DNA from: Achromobacter denitrificans NBRC 15125
GTDB lineage: Bacteria > Pseudomonadota > Gammaproteobacteria > Burkholderiales > Burkholderiaceae_B
Assembly: GCF_001571365.1 (NCBI RefSeq)
Contig: NZ_BCTQ01000029.1
Span: 20,019-84,018 of the forward strand
DNA length: 64,000 bases
Direction of reading: 5' to 3'
Part shown: piece by piece, positions 18,312 through 27,437 of the stretch
Layout: each line of letters opens with the position of its first letter
Numbering within the stretch: position 1 is the stretch's first letter
The notes under the pieces: generated by a model
Seen by the model: the letters and a program-made list of their open reading frames with translations, nothing else
Databases searched by the model: none
Told to the model about the DNA's origin: nothing
Program-made: the position numbers and the translations under genes

Positions 18312-19100
18312 ATGAGCTACCAAGACATTCAATTCGACCTGTCGGGCGGCATCGCGCGCCTGACGCTGAACCGGCCCGACAAACTCAATAGCTTCACCGC
18401 CAACATGCACGGCGAGGTGGCCGACGCCTTGACCCGCGTGGAAACGGAAGGCGCCCGCGTGCTGGTGCTGACCGGCGCGGGCCGCGGCTTCTGCGCCGGC
18501 CAGGACCTGAGCGAGCGCACGCCCGCCGCCGACGGCACGCCGCCCGATTTGGGCGAGACCGTCGACAAGTTCTACGCGCCGCTGGTGCGCCGCCTGAATG
18601 CCCTGCCCATGCCCGTCGTGGTGGGCGTGAACGGGGTGGCGGCCGGCGCAGGCGCCAACCTGGCTTTCGCCGGCGACATCGTTGTCGCCAAGGCGTCGGC
18701 CAGTTTCATCCAGTCGTTCTGCCGCCTGGGCCTCATCCCCGACACCGGCGGCACCTTCGCGCTGCCGCGCCTGGTCGGCCGCGCTCGCGCCATGGGGCTG
18801 GCGATGCTGGGCGACAAGCTCAGCGCCCAGCAGGCGCAGGATTGGGGCCTGATCTGGAAATGCGTGCCCGACGAGGAATTCGACACGGCGCTGGAGCAGC
18901 TGGCCCAGCATTTTTCCAAGGCCCCCACCAAGGGGCTGGCGTTCACCAAGCAGGCCATCCAGGCCAGCCTGGGCAATGATCTATCCACCCAACTCGACCT
19001 GGAACGCGACATGATGCGCGAACTGGGTCGAAGCGCGGATTACGCGGAAGGCGTGGCCGCCTTCCTGGGCAAGCGCGAACCGCAATTCAAGGGGCAATAA
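18312..19100 (+). CDS. paaG: Epoxyphenylacetyl-CoA isomerase PaaG (crotonase)
   Basis: 262 residues of the enoyl-CoA hydratase/isomerase family: GAGRGFCAGQDL forms the oxyanion site, and the AGAGANLAFAGDIVVA stretch and CRLGLIPDTGGTF fit PaaG, which turns the ring epoxide into the oxepin. The stop overlaps the paaI ATG by one base. Confidence 0.92.
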   Translation: MSYQDIQFDLSGGIARLTLNRPDKLNSFTANMHGEVADALTRVETEGARVLVLTGAGRGFCAGQDLSERTPAADGTPPDLGETVDKFYAPLVRRLNALPMPVVVGVNGVAAGAGANLAFAGDIVVAKASASFIQSFCRLGLIPDTGGTFALPRLVGRARAMGLAMLGDKLSAQQAQDWGLIWKCVPDEEFDTALEQLAQHFSKAPTKGLAFTKQAIQASLGNDLSTQLDLERDMMRELGRSADYAEGVAAFLGKREPQFKGQ

Positions 19101-19570
19101 TGAACGCACACGTTCCCGCCGTCGACGTGCCGGCCGATCCCCAGGAGCTGGCGCAGGCCGTCGGCACCGTGATGTACGCGGGCGATGCCGCGTCGCAGGG
19201 CCTGGACATGAAAGTCGAGGAAATGGCGCCTGGCTATGCCCGCCTCACGATGCGCGTGCGCCCCGACATGCTGAACGGGCACAAGACCTGCCACGGCGGC
19301 TTCATCTTCGCCCTGGCCGACAGCGCCTTCGCGTTCTCCTGCAATTCGCGCAACGTCAGCACCGTTGCCTCCGGCTGCACCATCGACTACCTGGCGCCGG
19401 GCTTCGAGGGCGACCTGCTGACCGCGGTGGCCCAGGAGCGCTCGCTGGCCGGACGCACCGGCGTCTACGACGTGACCGTCACCAATCAGGAAGGCCGCAA
19501 CGTGGCCCTGTTCCGCGGCCGTTCGTACCGTATCAAGGGCCAGATCGTCGGAGTCCCCGCGGACGCTTGA
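19100..19570 (+). CDS. paaI: Hydroxyphenylacetyl-CoA thioesterase PaaI
   Basis: 156 residues, hotdog fold with NGHKTCHGGFIFALADSAFAF, the PaaI active-site motif. It hydrolyses dead-end CoA esters of the pathway and frees CoA. Coupled to paaG (TAATG). Confidence 0.94.
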   Translation: MNAHVPAVDVPADPQELAQAVGTVMYAGDAASQGLDMKVEEMAPGYARLTMRVRPDMLNGHKTCHGGFIFALADSAFAFSCNSRNVSTVASGCTIDYLAPGFEGDLLTAVAQERSLAGRTGVYDVTVTNQEGRNVALFRGRSYRIKGQIVGVPADA

Positions 19571-19681
19571 GCCAACCATCCAACCAAAGACAAGACCGCC
19601 AGCCCGGCCGTTTGCGCGCGGATGCCCCGCGCGTCGCGCGGCCGGACTCCGCGTAGAGAGAATTTCAGGAGAGAGATAACC

Positions 19682-20995
19682 ATGTCCAACACCATGAGCA
19701 AGCCGGGGCTGGACCCCATCGAGCATGCCAGCCAGGATGAGTTGCGCGCCTTGCAGCTGGAGCGGCTGAAGTGGTCGCTCAAGCATGCCTACGAAAACGT
19801 CCCGCACTACAAGAAGGCGTTCGACGAGGTCGGCGTGCACCCCGACGACCTGAAGCAACTGTCCGACATTTCCAAGTTCCCCTTCACCACGAAGAAGGAA
19901 CTGCGCGAGAACTACCCCTTCGGCATGTTCGCCGTGCCCCGCGAGCGCATTTCGCGCATCCACGCGTCCAGCGGCACGACGGGCAAGCCGACGGTGGTGG
20001 GCTACACCAAGGGCGACCTGGACAACTGGGCCAATCTCGTCGCGCGCTCGATCCGCGCCGCGGGCGGCAAGCCCGGCGACACGGTCCACGTCGCGTACGG
20101 CTACGGCCTGTTCACGGGCGGCCTGGGCGCGCACTACGGCGCGGAACGCCTGGGCTGCACGGTCATTCCGATGTCGGGCGGGCAGACGGAAAAGCAGGTG
20201 CAGCTGATCAATGATTTCCGCCCGGACATCATCATGGTCACGCCCTCCTATTTCTGCAATATTCTGGAGGAACAGCGCCGCCAGGGGATTGACCCGCGTC
20301 AAAGCTCGCTGCGGATCGGCATCTTCGGCGCCGAGCCCTGGACCGGCCAGATGCGCGCCGACATCGAAACCGAAGCCGGCATCGACGCCGTCGACATCTA
20401 CGGCCTGTCCGAAGTGATGGGGCCCGGGGTGGCGAGCGAATGCGTCGAGACCAAGGACGGCCCGGTGGTCTGGGAAGACCACTTCTACGCGGAGATCATC
20501 AATCCGGATACGGGCGAGCCCGTGGCCGACGGCGAGCCCGGCGAGCTGGTGTTCACCTCGCTGACCAAGGAAGCGATGCCCATCATCCGCTACCGCACGC
20601 GCGACCTGACCCGCCTGTTGCCGCCGACGGCGCGCAGCATGCGCCGCATCGGCAAGATCACCGGCCGCAGCGACGACATGCTGATCGTGCGCGGCGTGAA
20701 CATGTTCCCCACGCAGGTCGAAGAACTGGTGCTGAAGATCGCCCAGTTGGCGCCGCACTATCAGCTGGTGCTGTCGCGCACGGGCAATATGGACGAGCTG
20801 GAAATCCTGACCGAGCTGCGGGCCGAGTTCTCGGGCCTGTCGGACGCCGACCGCTCGAACCTGGGCAAGCAACTCCAGCACGCCGTCAAGACGCACATCG
20901 GCGTGAGCGCGCGCATCCAGGTGTCGGACGCGGGCCATGTGGAACGCACGCTGACGGGCAAGGCCCGCCGCGTCATCGACAAGCGTCCGAAATAG
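19682..20995 (+). CDS. paaK: Phenylacetate-CoA ligase
   Basis: 437 residues. AMP-binding motif ASSGTTGKPTVVGY near residue 95 and YGLSEVMGPGVASEC near 240, the PaaK branch of the ligases. It uses ATP and CoA to start the pathway. AGGAGAGA precedes the ATG. The 111-base gap after paaI contains no ORF. Last paa gene here; a strong bidirectional terminator follows. Confidence 0.96.
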   Translation: MSNTMSKPGLDPIEHASQDELRALQLERLKWSLKHAYENVPHYKKAFDEVGVHPDDLKQLSDISKFPFTTKKELRENYPFGMFAVPRERISRIHASSGTTGKPTVVGYTKGDLDNWANLVARSIRAAGGKPGDTVHVAYGYGLFTGGLGAHYGAERLGCTVIPMSGGQTEKQVQLINDFRPDIIMVTPSYFCNILEEQRRQGIDPRQSSLRIGIFGAEPWTGQMRADIETEAGIDAVDIYGLSEVMGPGVASECVETKDGPVVWEDHFYAEIINPDTGEPVADGEPGELVFTSLTKEAMPIIRYRTRDLTRLLPPTARSMRRIGKITGRSDDMLIVRGVNMFPTQVEELVLKIAQLAPHYQLVLSRTGNMDELEILTELRAEFSGLSDADRSNLGKQLQHAVKTHIGVSARIQVSDAGHVERTLTGKARRVIDKRPK

Positions 20996-21011
20996 TAGGG
21001 GGAGGGGGAAT

Positions 21012-21151
21012 GAGCCCCCCACGCCGCGCCCGCTGCGCGGGCTAGCTGCCCCCCCGAGGGGGGCTGCCCCGCCTTGGGGCGGCCCGGCGGCGGGGCGTTG
21101 CCCCTCACGCCGCGCCCGCTGGACGGGCTAGCGGCCCTTCGAGGGGCAGTC
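21012..21151. repeat. GC-rich palindromic repeat, type B, 1.6 copies
   Basis: Blocks ACGCCGCGCCCGCT and GGGCTAGC recur with an 86-base offset (21021 and 21107), with self-complementary CCCCCCCGAGGGGGGC and GCCGCC-rich arms between. It resembles the 84-base tandem repeat at 58273. It sits just after paaK. Confidence 0.7.
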
Positions 21152-21171
21152 ATTCCTTCAGTCTTTCCAGT

Positions 21172-21201
21172 AAAAAAGCAGCCCTTGGGCTGCTTTTTTT
21201 T
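21172..21201. terminator. Bidirectional terminator between paaK and MATE gene
   Basis: Six A, GCAGCCC (21178-21184), a two-base gap, GGGCTGC (21187-21193), then eight T. The A and T tracts make it work for both converging transcripts. Confidence 0.9.
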
Positions 21202-21202
21202 C

Positions 21203-22603
21203 CTACCTGATCGCGCCGCGGACGATGCGGCGGTACCAGAAGTGCAGGAGGGCGGCGGAGAGGGCCAGGCCGGCCATGGCCATCAGCCACATGCTGCCCG
21301 CGCCTTCCGGCGAGCCGGGCACGAGCACGGCGCGTATGCCGTCCAGGCCGCCGCGGCCGGGGCCGAAACCGAACCACCAGCCGCCGACCAGGCCCACGCC
21401 CGCGAGGGCCACCATCTGCAGCAGCAGGGGCACCACCGCCACTTTGTAGGCGCGCAGCAGGTACGAGTTGATGCATTGCATCGAATCGAACAGGTGGAAC
21501 AGGGGCAGCACGGCCAGCAGCGTGGTCGCGACCGCGGCCACGCCGGGGTTGTCGGTATAGGCCGCCAGGATGAGCGGCCGGCCGGCCAGCAGCACCGCCG
21601 CCGTCAGGAGGGCGCCGGCGACGCCGAGCGCGAGGCCGGCCATGCCGGTGCGGTGCGCATGTTCCAGGTTGCCGGCGCCGATGGCCTGCGCGGTCAGCGC
21701 GGCGGTGGCCACGCCCAGCGCCATGGGCATCATGTAGCACAGGGCGGCCAGGTTCGACATGATCTGGTGGCCGCCCGTCACGAAAGTGCCTTCGCGCGCC
21801 ACCAGCAGGGCCATGAAGGTGAAGGCCGACACTTCGACCAGGTAGGAGCCGCCCATGGGGATGCCCAGGCGCAGCAGTTCCTTGAGCGTCTTCCAGTCGG
21901 GCCGGCCGACCCGCAGCTTGAAGCGCCGGTAGTAGCGGTCGTGGGTGATGACCCACAGCCCCAGTCCCAGGCTGATCCACGAGACGATCGCGGTCGCGAG
22001 GCCGGCGCCGGTGGCGCCCATGGGCGGCAGGCCCAGGTTGCCGTAGATGAGGAGCCAGTTGAAGAAGGCCTTGAAGCCGATCGCTGTGAGGTTGATCGCC
22101 ATGACCAGCTTGGGCCGCGACACCGAGGTGCCCAGCGCGTAGATGGTGCGGAACACCAGCGCGGCGGGCAGGGCCAGCACCAGGGCCTGCAGGTAGGAGG
22201 CGATGCGCGCGCGCACCGCGGGATCGACCTCGCCCGAGAACGACAGCCAGACGTCGGGGAACAGCATCAGGATGGCGCCCACCACGGACAGGCCCAGCGC
22301 CAGCCAGACGCCCTGGCCCCAGCTGCGGCCGACTTCGAGGTTCTGGCCCGCGCCGAAGTGCTGGGCGAGGATGGGAATGAGGGCGTGCACCACCCCCATC
22401 AGGCCGACGAAGATGGTGATGTAGATGGACGCGGACAAGGCCATGGCGGCCAGGTCGGTGGCGCTGGAATGGCCCGTCATGGCGGTATCCAGCACGCCGA
22501 AGGAAATCCCGGCCCATTGGCTGACCAGCACCGGCCAGGCCTGCTTGGCGATGCCTCGCAGGGTGGCGCCGAAAGTCATCGGCTCAAGGGACGCCGGGGT
22601 CAT
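21203..22603 (-). CDS. MATE family efflux transporter
   Basis: 466 residues with twelve hydrophobic segments in two six-helix halves. The ISFGVLDTAMTGH start and the internal KELLRLGIPMGGSYLVE repeat fit the MATE fold, drug or metabolite exporters driven by H+ or Na+. The ATG at 22603 forms ATGA with the stop of the upstream glycosyltransferase gene, so the two are translated together. An ATG eight codons later is an alternative. Confidence 0.9.
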   Translation of the reverse strand: MTPASLEPMTFGATLRGIAKQAWPVLVSQWAGISFGVLDTAMTGHSSATDLAAMALSASIYITIFVGLMGVVHALIPILAQHFGAGQNLEVGRSWGQGVWLALGLSVVGAILMLFPDVWLSFSGEVDPAVRARIASYLQALVLALPAALVFRTIYALGTSVSRPKLVMAINLTAIGFKAFFNWLLIYGNLGLPPMGATGAGLATAIVSWISLGLGLWVITHDRYYRRFKLRVGRPDWKTLKELLRLGIPMGGSYLVEVSAFTFMALLVAREGTFVTGGHQIMSNLAALCYMMPMALGVATAALTAQAIGAGNLEHAHRTGMAGLALGVAGALLTAAVLLAGRPLILAAYTDNPGVAAVATTLLAVLPLFHLFDSMQCINSYLLRAYKVAVVPLLLQMVALAGVGLVGGWWFGFGPGRGGLDGIRAVLVPGSPEGAGSMWLMAMAGLALSAALLHFWYRRIVRGAIR

Positions 22604-24381
22604 CGGTTCGTACCGACCCTGAGCAGGCGGAAGACTTCCTGCCGGTCCGCGCGCCGACCGCCTTGCCACAGCACGTCCGCGCCTTCGCTATAGGCGGCGG
22701 TGTTGTCGCGCAGGCTCTGGTTGCTGGTCTGCTGGAGAATCAGCGTGCACTTGGCGTCGAAGGTGAACGTCAGGTTATTGAAGATCAGGAACGAGGCGCG
22801 CTGGCCGCTGCCCAGGCTCAGGCCGCGCACGCATTCGCCGGGGCGGACGTTCTGCTCCAATGCCTGCGCCAGCTGGCCCGACACGGTGCGGTAGCTGCGC
22901 GCGTAGTCGACCGCGGGCTGCCACAGCAGCACCAGCAGGATCCAGGTTACGGTCAACCCGCCGGCCGACAGCACGGTGCCGCGCCACAGGGCTTGCGGCT
23001 TGACTCGCAGCCGCCACACCACCAGCGCGATCCAGGCCAGGGTGAACACCAGGGCCAGCGCGAAGGCGACCCAGGAAATGACCGGCTCGTAGCCCGTGGT
23101 CTGGCGGGCGATGTTGCGGGAAATCTGCGCCGGCCAATGGAAGTGCAGGGCGACCCAGCCGAGCCATACGGTGGCCGCGGTCAGGGAAAAGCACATGACG
23201 GCGAACCAGTCCAGCGTGTTGACCACGCCGCGGCGCAGCGTCGGCAGCGAGAAGGCGGCCAGCACGGCGCAAGGCACGGCCAGCAGCACGTATTCGGAAT
23301 CCGTGGCTTCTTCGAGGCCGAACAGCACCAGCGCCGAGCAGACCAGCAGGGCCAGCGGCAGCCAGATGTGCGGGGCATAGATCCACGAGCGCCAGCGCCA
23401 GATGGCCAGCAGCGCCAGCGGCCAGGTCGGCCACAGGTACCAGGGGAGGTCGCGCAGCGTGCGGCCCATGTCGTGCCAGTTCGGCGCGGCGAAGGACGAC
23501 AGGTTCCAGATCTTCCAGTTGCGGATCCAGTATTCGCTGCCCTGGCTGGCGGGAATCCACCAGGCCAGGATCAGGACGAGGGTCACCAGCGCCGCCCAGG
23601 GCAGCCAGCGGCGGCAGCGCCACAGCTGGCCGCGCGGGTAGAAGGCCAGCAGCGCGCCGACCATGATGGGGATCGCGCCGACCCAGCCGCGGGTCAGGAA
23701 GCTGGCGGCCAGGGCGATGCCCAGGGTGGTGCAGCCGGTGAAGGGCCGGTCCACGCTGCGGGCCAGCGAATAGAAGGCGAGCGCCTGCCACGCCATGATG
23801 GCGGGCACGACGGTGGTTTCATGGGTGCGTTGCAGGATGCCGACCGTGGCCAGCAGCAGGAGCAGGGCGGCGTCGGCCAGCATGCGGCCGTAGTCGCGCG
23901 GCTCGGGCTCGCCGCCGAACGGCAGCGCCAGCGGTTGCGCCTCGGCCCGGCGGCCCAGCAGATAGGTGCCGTACCAGACGCTGGTGGTGGTGATGGCGAA
24001 CCACAGCAGGTTGGGCAGGCGGCCGGCGGTGATGTCGCCGATGAAGGGGCCGAACAGCCAGATGCAGATCGCGCCCACCCAGGTGATCAGCGGGCCTTCC
24101 TCGGCGTGGGCCAGCAGCCCGACCTGGGGCAGCAGCCAGGTGATGCCGCCTTCGCGGATCGCCGTGATCATGGTCGCCAGTCCGACCGCATCGTCCGTTT
24201 TCCACGGGTCGCGCATGAACAGGCCGGCCACGATATAGGCCAGCAGCAGCCCCAGCAGGATCAGCCTGGGCAGTTTCGCGGTAGCCACGGACGTGAGCCG
24301 GGCCGGTGTGGAAAAGGATAGTGGGGACACGGGCGTTAATGTAACCGAGTGGTCGGGTTGCGCTAGCCCCCAGCGCGGCAA
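22600..24381 (-). CDS. Membrane glycosyltransferase, ArnT/PMT (GT39) type
   Basis: Up to 593 residues; the true start is uncertain, since none of the candidate codons (24381, GTG 24330, GTG 24288) has a good ribosome site. The last keeps all of the first membrane helix. About twelve hydrophobic segments and the loop after helix one with RDPWKTDDA fit ArnT-like enzymes, in which an Asp there is catalytic, using polyprenyl-phosphate sugars. A soluble region of about 110 residues ends the protein. Target may be lipid A or another envelope molecule. Coupled to the MATE gene. Confidence 0.78.
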   Translation of the reverse strand: MPRWGLAQPDHSVTLTPVSPLSFSTPARLTSVATAKLPRLILLGLLLAYIVAGLFMRDPWKTDDAVGLATMITAIREGGITWLLPQVGLLAHAEEGPLITWVGAICIWLFGPFIGDITAGRLPNLLWFAITTTSVWYGTYLLGRRAEAQPLALPFGGEPEPRDYGRMLADAALLLLLATVGILQRTHETTVVPAIMAWQALAFYSLARSVDRPFTGCTTLGIALAASFLTRGWVGAIPIMVGALLAFYPRGQLWRCRRWLPWAALVTLVLILAWWIPASQGSEYWIRNWKIWNLSSFAAPNWHDMGRTLRDLPWYLWPTWPLALLAIWRWRSWIYAPHIWLPLALLVCSALVLFGLEEATDSEYVLLAVPCAVLAAFSLPTLRRGVVNTLDWFAVMCFSLTAATVWLGWVALHFHWPAQISRNIARQTTGYEPVISWVAFALALVFTLAWIALVVWRLRVKPQALWRGTVLSAGGLTVTWILLVLLWQPAVDYARSYRTVSGQLAQALEQNVRPGECVRGLSLGSGQRASFLIFNNLTFTFDAKCTLILQQTSNQSLRDNTAAYSEGADVLWQGGRRADRQEVFRLLRVGTNR

Positions 24382-24396
24382 CAGGCAGCTAGGGAG

Positions 24397-24428
24397 GAAA
24401 AAAAAGCAGCCCGAAGGCTGCCTTTTTG
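24397..24428. terminator. Terminator after rpmE2
   Basis: A-rich run, GCAGCC (24406-24411), CGAA loop, GGCTGC (24416-24421), CTTTTT. For rpmE2 (minus strand) the A run becomes a long U tract. It also separates rpmE2 from the glycosyltransferase gene. Confidence 0.85.
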
Positions 24429-24454
24429 CTGTGGCTCCTGCGGGAGCGACAGGA

Positions 24455-24721
24455 TCAGGAAGCGGACTTGACCGTGCCGGCCGTACGGGCGAAGCGGGCG
24501 CGGAACTTTTCCACGCGGCCGGTTTCGACGATACGCGTCTGGGCGCCCGTGTAGAACGGGTGCGATTCGGAGGTCACGTCGCACTTGAAGAGCGGGTACG
24601 TCTTGCCGTCGAGATCGATGGTTTCGCGCGTTTGCACGGTCGAACGGGTGATGAACTTGTTGCCCGTTTGCAGATCTGCGAAGACGACTTCGCGGTATTC
24701 GGGGTGAATGCCTTCTTTCAT
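24455..24721 (-). CDS. rpmE2: 50S ribosomal protein L31, type B
   Basis: 88 residues. [20 protein letters not shown] and [11 protein letters not shown] are L31 type B motifs. The CxxC zinc pair of the primary L31 is absent, so this is the zinc-independent form that often replaces it when zinc is scarce. AGGAAAG precedes the ATG. I see no clear Zur box. The leader of about 100 bases has a GGCTC-GGG-GAGCC hairpin near 24735-24750. Confidence 0.96.
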   Translation of the reverse strand: MKEGIHPEYREVVFADLQTGNKFITRSTVQTRETIDLDGKTYPLFKCDVTSESHPFYTGAQTRIVETGRVEKFRARFARTAGTVKSAS

Positions 24722-24828
24722 GGTGCTTTCCTAGGGCTCGGGGAGCCTTTCTTGGTTGTTAGGGTCGCCAGCTAGGACGCCAAGCATCCGGTATCGGGTC
24801 TAGCCACGTATCCAAAAAGTAACCCTGA

Positions 24829-24858
24829 ATTCTAGCATGGGATATTTCCCCGGGCCAA
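24829..24858 (-). promoter_or_regulatory. Likely rpmE2 promoter
   Basis: On the minus strand: TTGGCC (24858-24853), 18 bases, TAGAAT (24834-24829). Leader about 100 bases. Confidence 0.45.
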
Positions 24859-24881
24859 GGAAAAGCGGCCGGGAAGGCCGC
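24857..24881 (-). terminator. Terminator after kynA
   Basis: On the minus strand GCGGCC, a five-base loop and GGCCGC (24881-24865) followed by TTTTCCTT. It ends at the -35 box of the rpmE2 promoter. Confidence 0.6.
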
Positions 24882-24916
24882 GATCCGCCTGGAAAACGGG
24901 GCCGTAGCCCCATGGC

Positions 24917-25765
24917 CTAGAGATCCGTGCGCAGCTTCCAGATCTCGGGGAACAGCACCACTTCCAGCATGCGCCGCAGGTAGGACACCCCGGAGGTGCC
25001 GCCCGTGCCGCGCTTGAAGCCGATCACCCGCTCGACGGTGGTGACGTGGCGGAATCGCCACAGCCGGAACGCGTCTTCCAGGTCGGTGAGCTTTTCGCCC
25101 AACTGATACAGGTCCCAGTAGCGGTCGGGGTGGCGGTAGACCTCCAGCCAGGCCGCCTCGACCCCTTCCGAGGACTGGTAGGGCTGGGTCCAGTCGCGCT
25201 GGAGGTGGTCGGCCGGCACGTTCAGGCCCTGGCGCGCCAAGAGCCGCAGGGCCTCGTCGTACAGCGAGGGCGCCTCGTAGGCGCTCTGCACCTGGGCCAG
25301 CAGGTCAGCGCGGTGCTCGTGCGGCTTGAGCATGGCCGCGTTCTTGTTGCCCAGCAGGAACTCGATCTGGCGGTACTGGTAGCTTTGGAATCCGCTGGAG
25401 CGCGCCAGGTAGGGGCGCAAGGCGGAGTATTCGGGCGGCGTCATGGTTGCCAGCACGTCCCAGGCGTGGACCAGCTGCTCCATGATCTTGCTGACCCGGG
25501 CCAGCATCTTGAAGGCAGGTGGCAGGCGGTCGGCCGCCACGTTGGCAATGGCGCCGCGCAGCTCGTGCAGCATCAGCTTCATCCAGAGTTCGCTGGTCTG
25601 GTGCTGGATGATGAAGAGCATTTCGTTGTGCTCGGGCGACAGCGGGTGCTGGGCGCCCAGCAGCGCGTCCAGGTGCAGGTAGTCGCCGTAGGTCATGTCG
25701 CGCGCGAAATCCAGTTGCGCTTTTTCCTCGCGGACGATGTCTTCGGGGCGTTCGTTCTGGTTCAT
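24917..25765 (-). CDS. kynA: Tryptophan 2,3-dioxygenase
   Basis: 282 residues. [19 protein letters not shown] with active-site His55, [12 protein letters not shown] near 125, and the haem ligand in [12 protein letters not shown] near 240. It opens the indole ring of tryptophan to N-formylkynurenine. ATG at 25765 follows CGGAGG. A 40-codon ORF upstream overlaps its start codon. Part of a kyn cluster with kynB. Confidence 0.96.
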   Translation of the reverse strand: MNQNERPEDIVREEKAQLDFARDMTYGDYLHLDALLGAQHPLSPEHNEMLFIIQHQTSELWMKLMLHELRGAIANVAADRLPPAFKMLARVSKIMEQLVHAWDVLATMTPPEYSALRPYLARSSGFQSYQYRQIEFLLGNKNAAMLKPHEHRADLLAQVQSAYEAPSLYDEALRLLARQGLNVPADHLQRDWTQPYQSSEGVEAAWLEVYRHPDRYWDLYQLGEKLTDLEDAFRLWRFRHVTTVERVIGFKRGTGGTSGVSYLRRMLEVVLFPEIWKLRTDL

Positions 25766-25884
25766 GCGCGGCCTCCGTGGCAGGGCGGGGCGGCGCGGCG
25801 GGCCGAGGCGGGCAGCGCGCGCCAGCCGGGCGCGTGGAGGCGGGCGCAAGCGAGCGCGGCGCGCGGGGAGAGGTGGTGTCTCAT
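25762..25884 (-). CDS. Short ORF overlapping the kynA start
   Basis: A 40-codon ORF, ATG at 25884 behind AGGAAG, ending in TGA that overlaps the kynA ATG (ATGA). The peptide is Arg/Ala/Pro-rich with one Trp and matches nothing I know. It could be a coupled leader peptide or chance coding in GC-rich DNA. It occupies the place where kynU often lies in other betaproteobacteria. Confidence 0.3.
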   Translation of the reverse strand: MRHHLSPRAALACARLHAPGWRALPASARRAAPPCHGGRA

Positions 25885-25967
25885 GGTGGTGCTTCCTGAA
25901 CGGAGCGGCGGGATGGCGTCCCGCCGCCCAAAGGCCGTCGGACCAGCCCAGGGCCTGTCAGCAGGTC

Positions 25968-26594
25968 CTACAGTTCGCGCAGGACCGCGCGAACCGGGCT
26001 GGCATCAGCCTGGACCAGCGCCAACGGCAGCGCGATCAACTCGTAATCGCCCTCCGGCACGGCATCGAGCACCAGGTTTTCCAATACCCGCATGTCGTGC
26101 CGCAAGATCGTATGGTGGCTGTCCAGGGTCTTGCTGGACGCGGGGTCGATGCTGGCGGTATCCAGTCCGATCAGCATGACGCCGCGCTCGGCCAGCCATT
26201 CGATGGTCTGGGGGGCGTAGGCGGAGAAATCGTCGGTCCACCAGTCCTGGGCGGCGTGCTTGGCCGTGCGGACCAGCACGCGCGGCGGCAGGTTCAGGGC
26301 GGCGTGGGCCAGATGGTCGACCGTGATGAGCGGGCCGCAGTCGATCGCGTGGATCACGCGGCAAGGGCCCAGGAAGGGTTCCAGCGACACGGCCCCGATG
26401 GCGGCGGCGCCATTCTGGTAATGCAGGGGCGCATCGGCGTGCGCGCCGATGTGCGGCGACAGCGTGATCTCGCTGACATTGACCGGACAGCCGGGCGCGA
26501 GCGACCATTTCCACTGCTGGCGGTACGGCGTATCGCCTGGAAAGACAGGCGAAGCCGCGGAGACGGGCGGGGAAATATCCCACAGGCGCTTCAT
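25968..26594 (-). CDS. kynB: Kynurenine formamidase (arylformamidase)
   Basis: 208 residues of the cyclase family. Metal site HIGAHADAPLH (His48, His52, Asp54, His58) is intact. It hydrolyses N-formylkynurenine, the product of KynA. The ATG at 26594 is the only early start. A TTAGG-N5-CCTAA inverted repeat at 26626-26640 just upstream may be an operator, perhaps for an Lrp-type KynR, which is not in the window. Confidence 0.95.
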   Translation of the reverse strand: MKRLWDISPPVSAASPVFPGDTPYRQQWKWSLAPGCPVNVSEITLSPHIGAHADAPLHYQNGAAAIGAVSLEPFLGPCRVIHAIDCGPLITVDHLAHAALNLPPRVLVRTAKHAAQDWWTDDFSAYAPQTIEWLAERGVMLIGLDTASIDPASSKTLDSHHTILRHDMRVLENLVLDAVPEGDYELIALPLALVQADASPVRAVLREL

Positions 26595-26625
26595 GTCGGG
26601 CGGATAAGGTCGCGTGATGCCGGAA

Positions 26626-26640
26626 TTAGGTTAAGCCTAA
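26626..26640. promoter_or_regulatory. Inverted repeat upstream of kynB
   Basis: TTAGG-N5-CCTAA, 32 bases before the kynB ATG, in an AT-richer patch. Candidate operator; the binding protein is unknown. Confidence 0.35.
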
Positions 26641-26688
26641 AGCAATAACGGGCGGTAGTCTAACGAATTCCGGCGCGCGGCGCAGCAT

Positions 26689-27366
26689 TTACAGGCTGCC
26701 CCGCTCGGCCATGGAAACCACGGCGTCGCCGGCGACGATGAGGTGGTCCACCAGCTTGATGTCCACCAGCGCCAGCGCCTGTTTCAGGTGCTGCGTGAAG
26801 CTGTGGTCGGCGGCGCTGGGCTCGGCTACGCCCGAGGGATGGTTGTGGGCCACGATGAGGGCGGCCGCATGGTGGCGCAGGGCCTCGCGCACGACCTCCC
26901 GGGGGTAGACCGAGGCCTGCGACAGCGTGCCGCGCGCCAGCTCCCCGGTGGCGATCAGGCGCAGCTGGTTGTCCAGGTAGAGGGCGATGCAGTGCTCCAC
27001 CCGGCGGTGGCCCAGCGCGAGCTTGCAGTATTGCTTCACCTGCAGGGGATGGTCCAGGTTGTTGACCCGGGGCAGCTCTTCCTCGACGGCGCGGCGGGCC
27101 AGTTCCAGCAGAGCGGCCAGCATGCAGGCCTTGGCGGCGCCCAGGCCGGGAACCGCCATCAGTTCCTCGGGCGCGGCGCCCAGCAGGCCCCGCAGCCCGC
27201 CGAATTGCCGCAGCAGCCGGTTACATAATTCCACGACGTGCAGGCCGGGTATGCCCGTGCGCAGGGCGATGGCCAGCAGCTCCGAATCCTGGAGCGCGGC
27301 GGCTCCGTGGCGCATCAACCGCTCCCGGGGACGCTCGTGTTTTGGCAGCCGGACGGACAATTTCAT
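26689..27366 (-). CDS. radC: RadC family JAB-domain protein
   Basis: 225 residues from the ATG at 27366. N-terminal helix-hairpin-helix (LMAVPGLGAAKA) and C-terminal JAMM metalloprotease-like domain with AHNHPSG and a downstream Asp (His174, His176, Asp187). RadC was named for DNA repair, but that role is disputed; it may act in recombination or DNA uptake. It is divergent from the fkpB-ispH pair. Confidence 0.93.
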   Translation of the reverse strand: MKLSVRLPKHERPRERLMRHGAAALQDSELLAIALRTGIPGLHVVELCNRLLRQFGGLRGLLGAAPEELMAVPGLGAAKACMLAALLELARRAVEEELPRVNNLDHPLQVKQYCKLALGHRRVEHCIALYLDNQLRLIATGELARGTLSQASVYPREVVREALRHHAAALIVAHNHPSGVAEPSAADHSFTQHLKQALALVDIKLVDHLIVAGDAVVSMAERGSL

Positions 27367-27437
27367 AAGAAGCTCTAAAATCAAGGTTTATTCAATTGCC
27401 TATACGGTGGCAGATCTTGAGCACCGCCTCTAATGAA

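Noticed and set aside
27367..27437. TTG-started fkpB beginning at 27396
   Set aside because: Possible, but the FKBP fold is complete from the GTG at 27438; kept only as an alternative.
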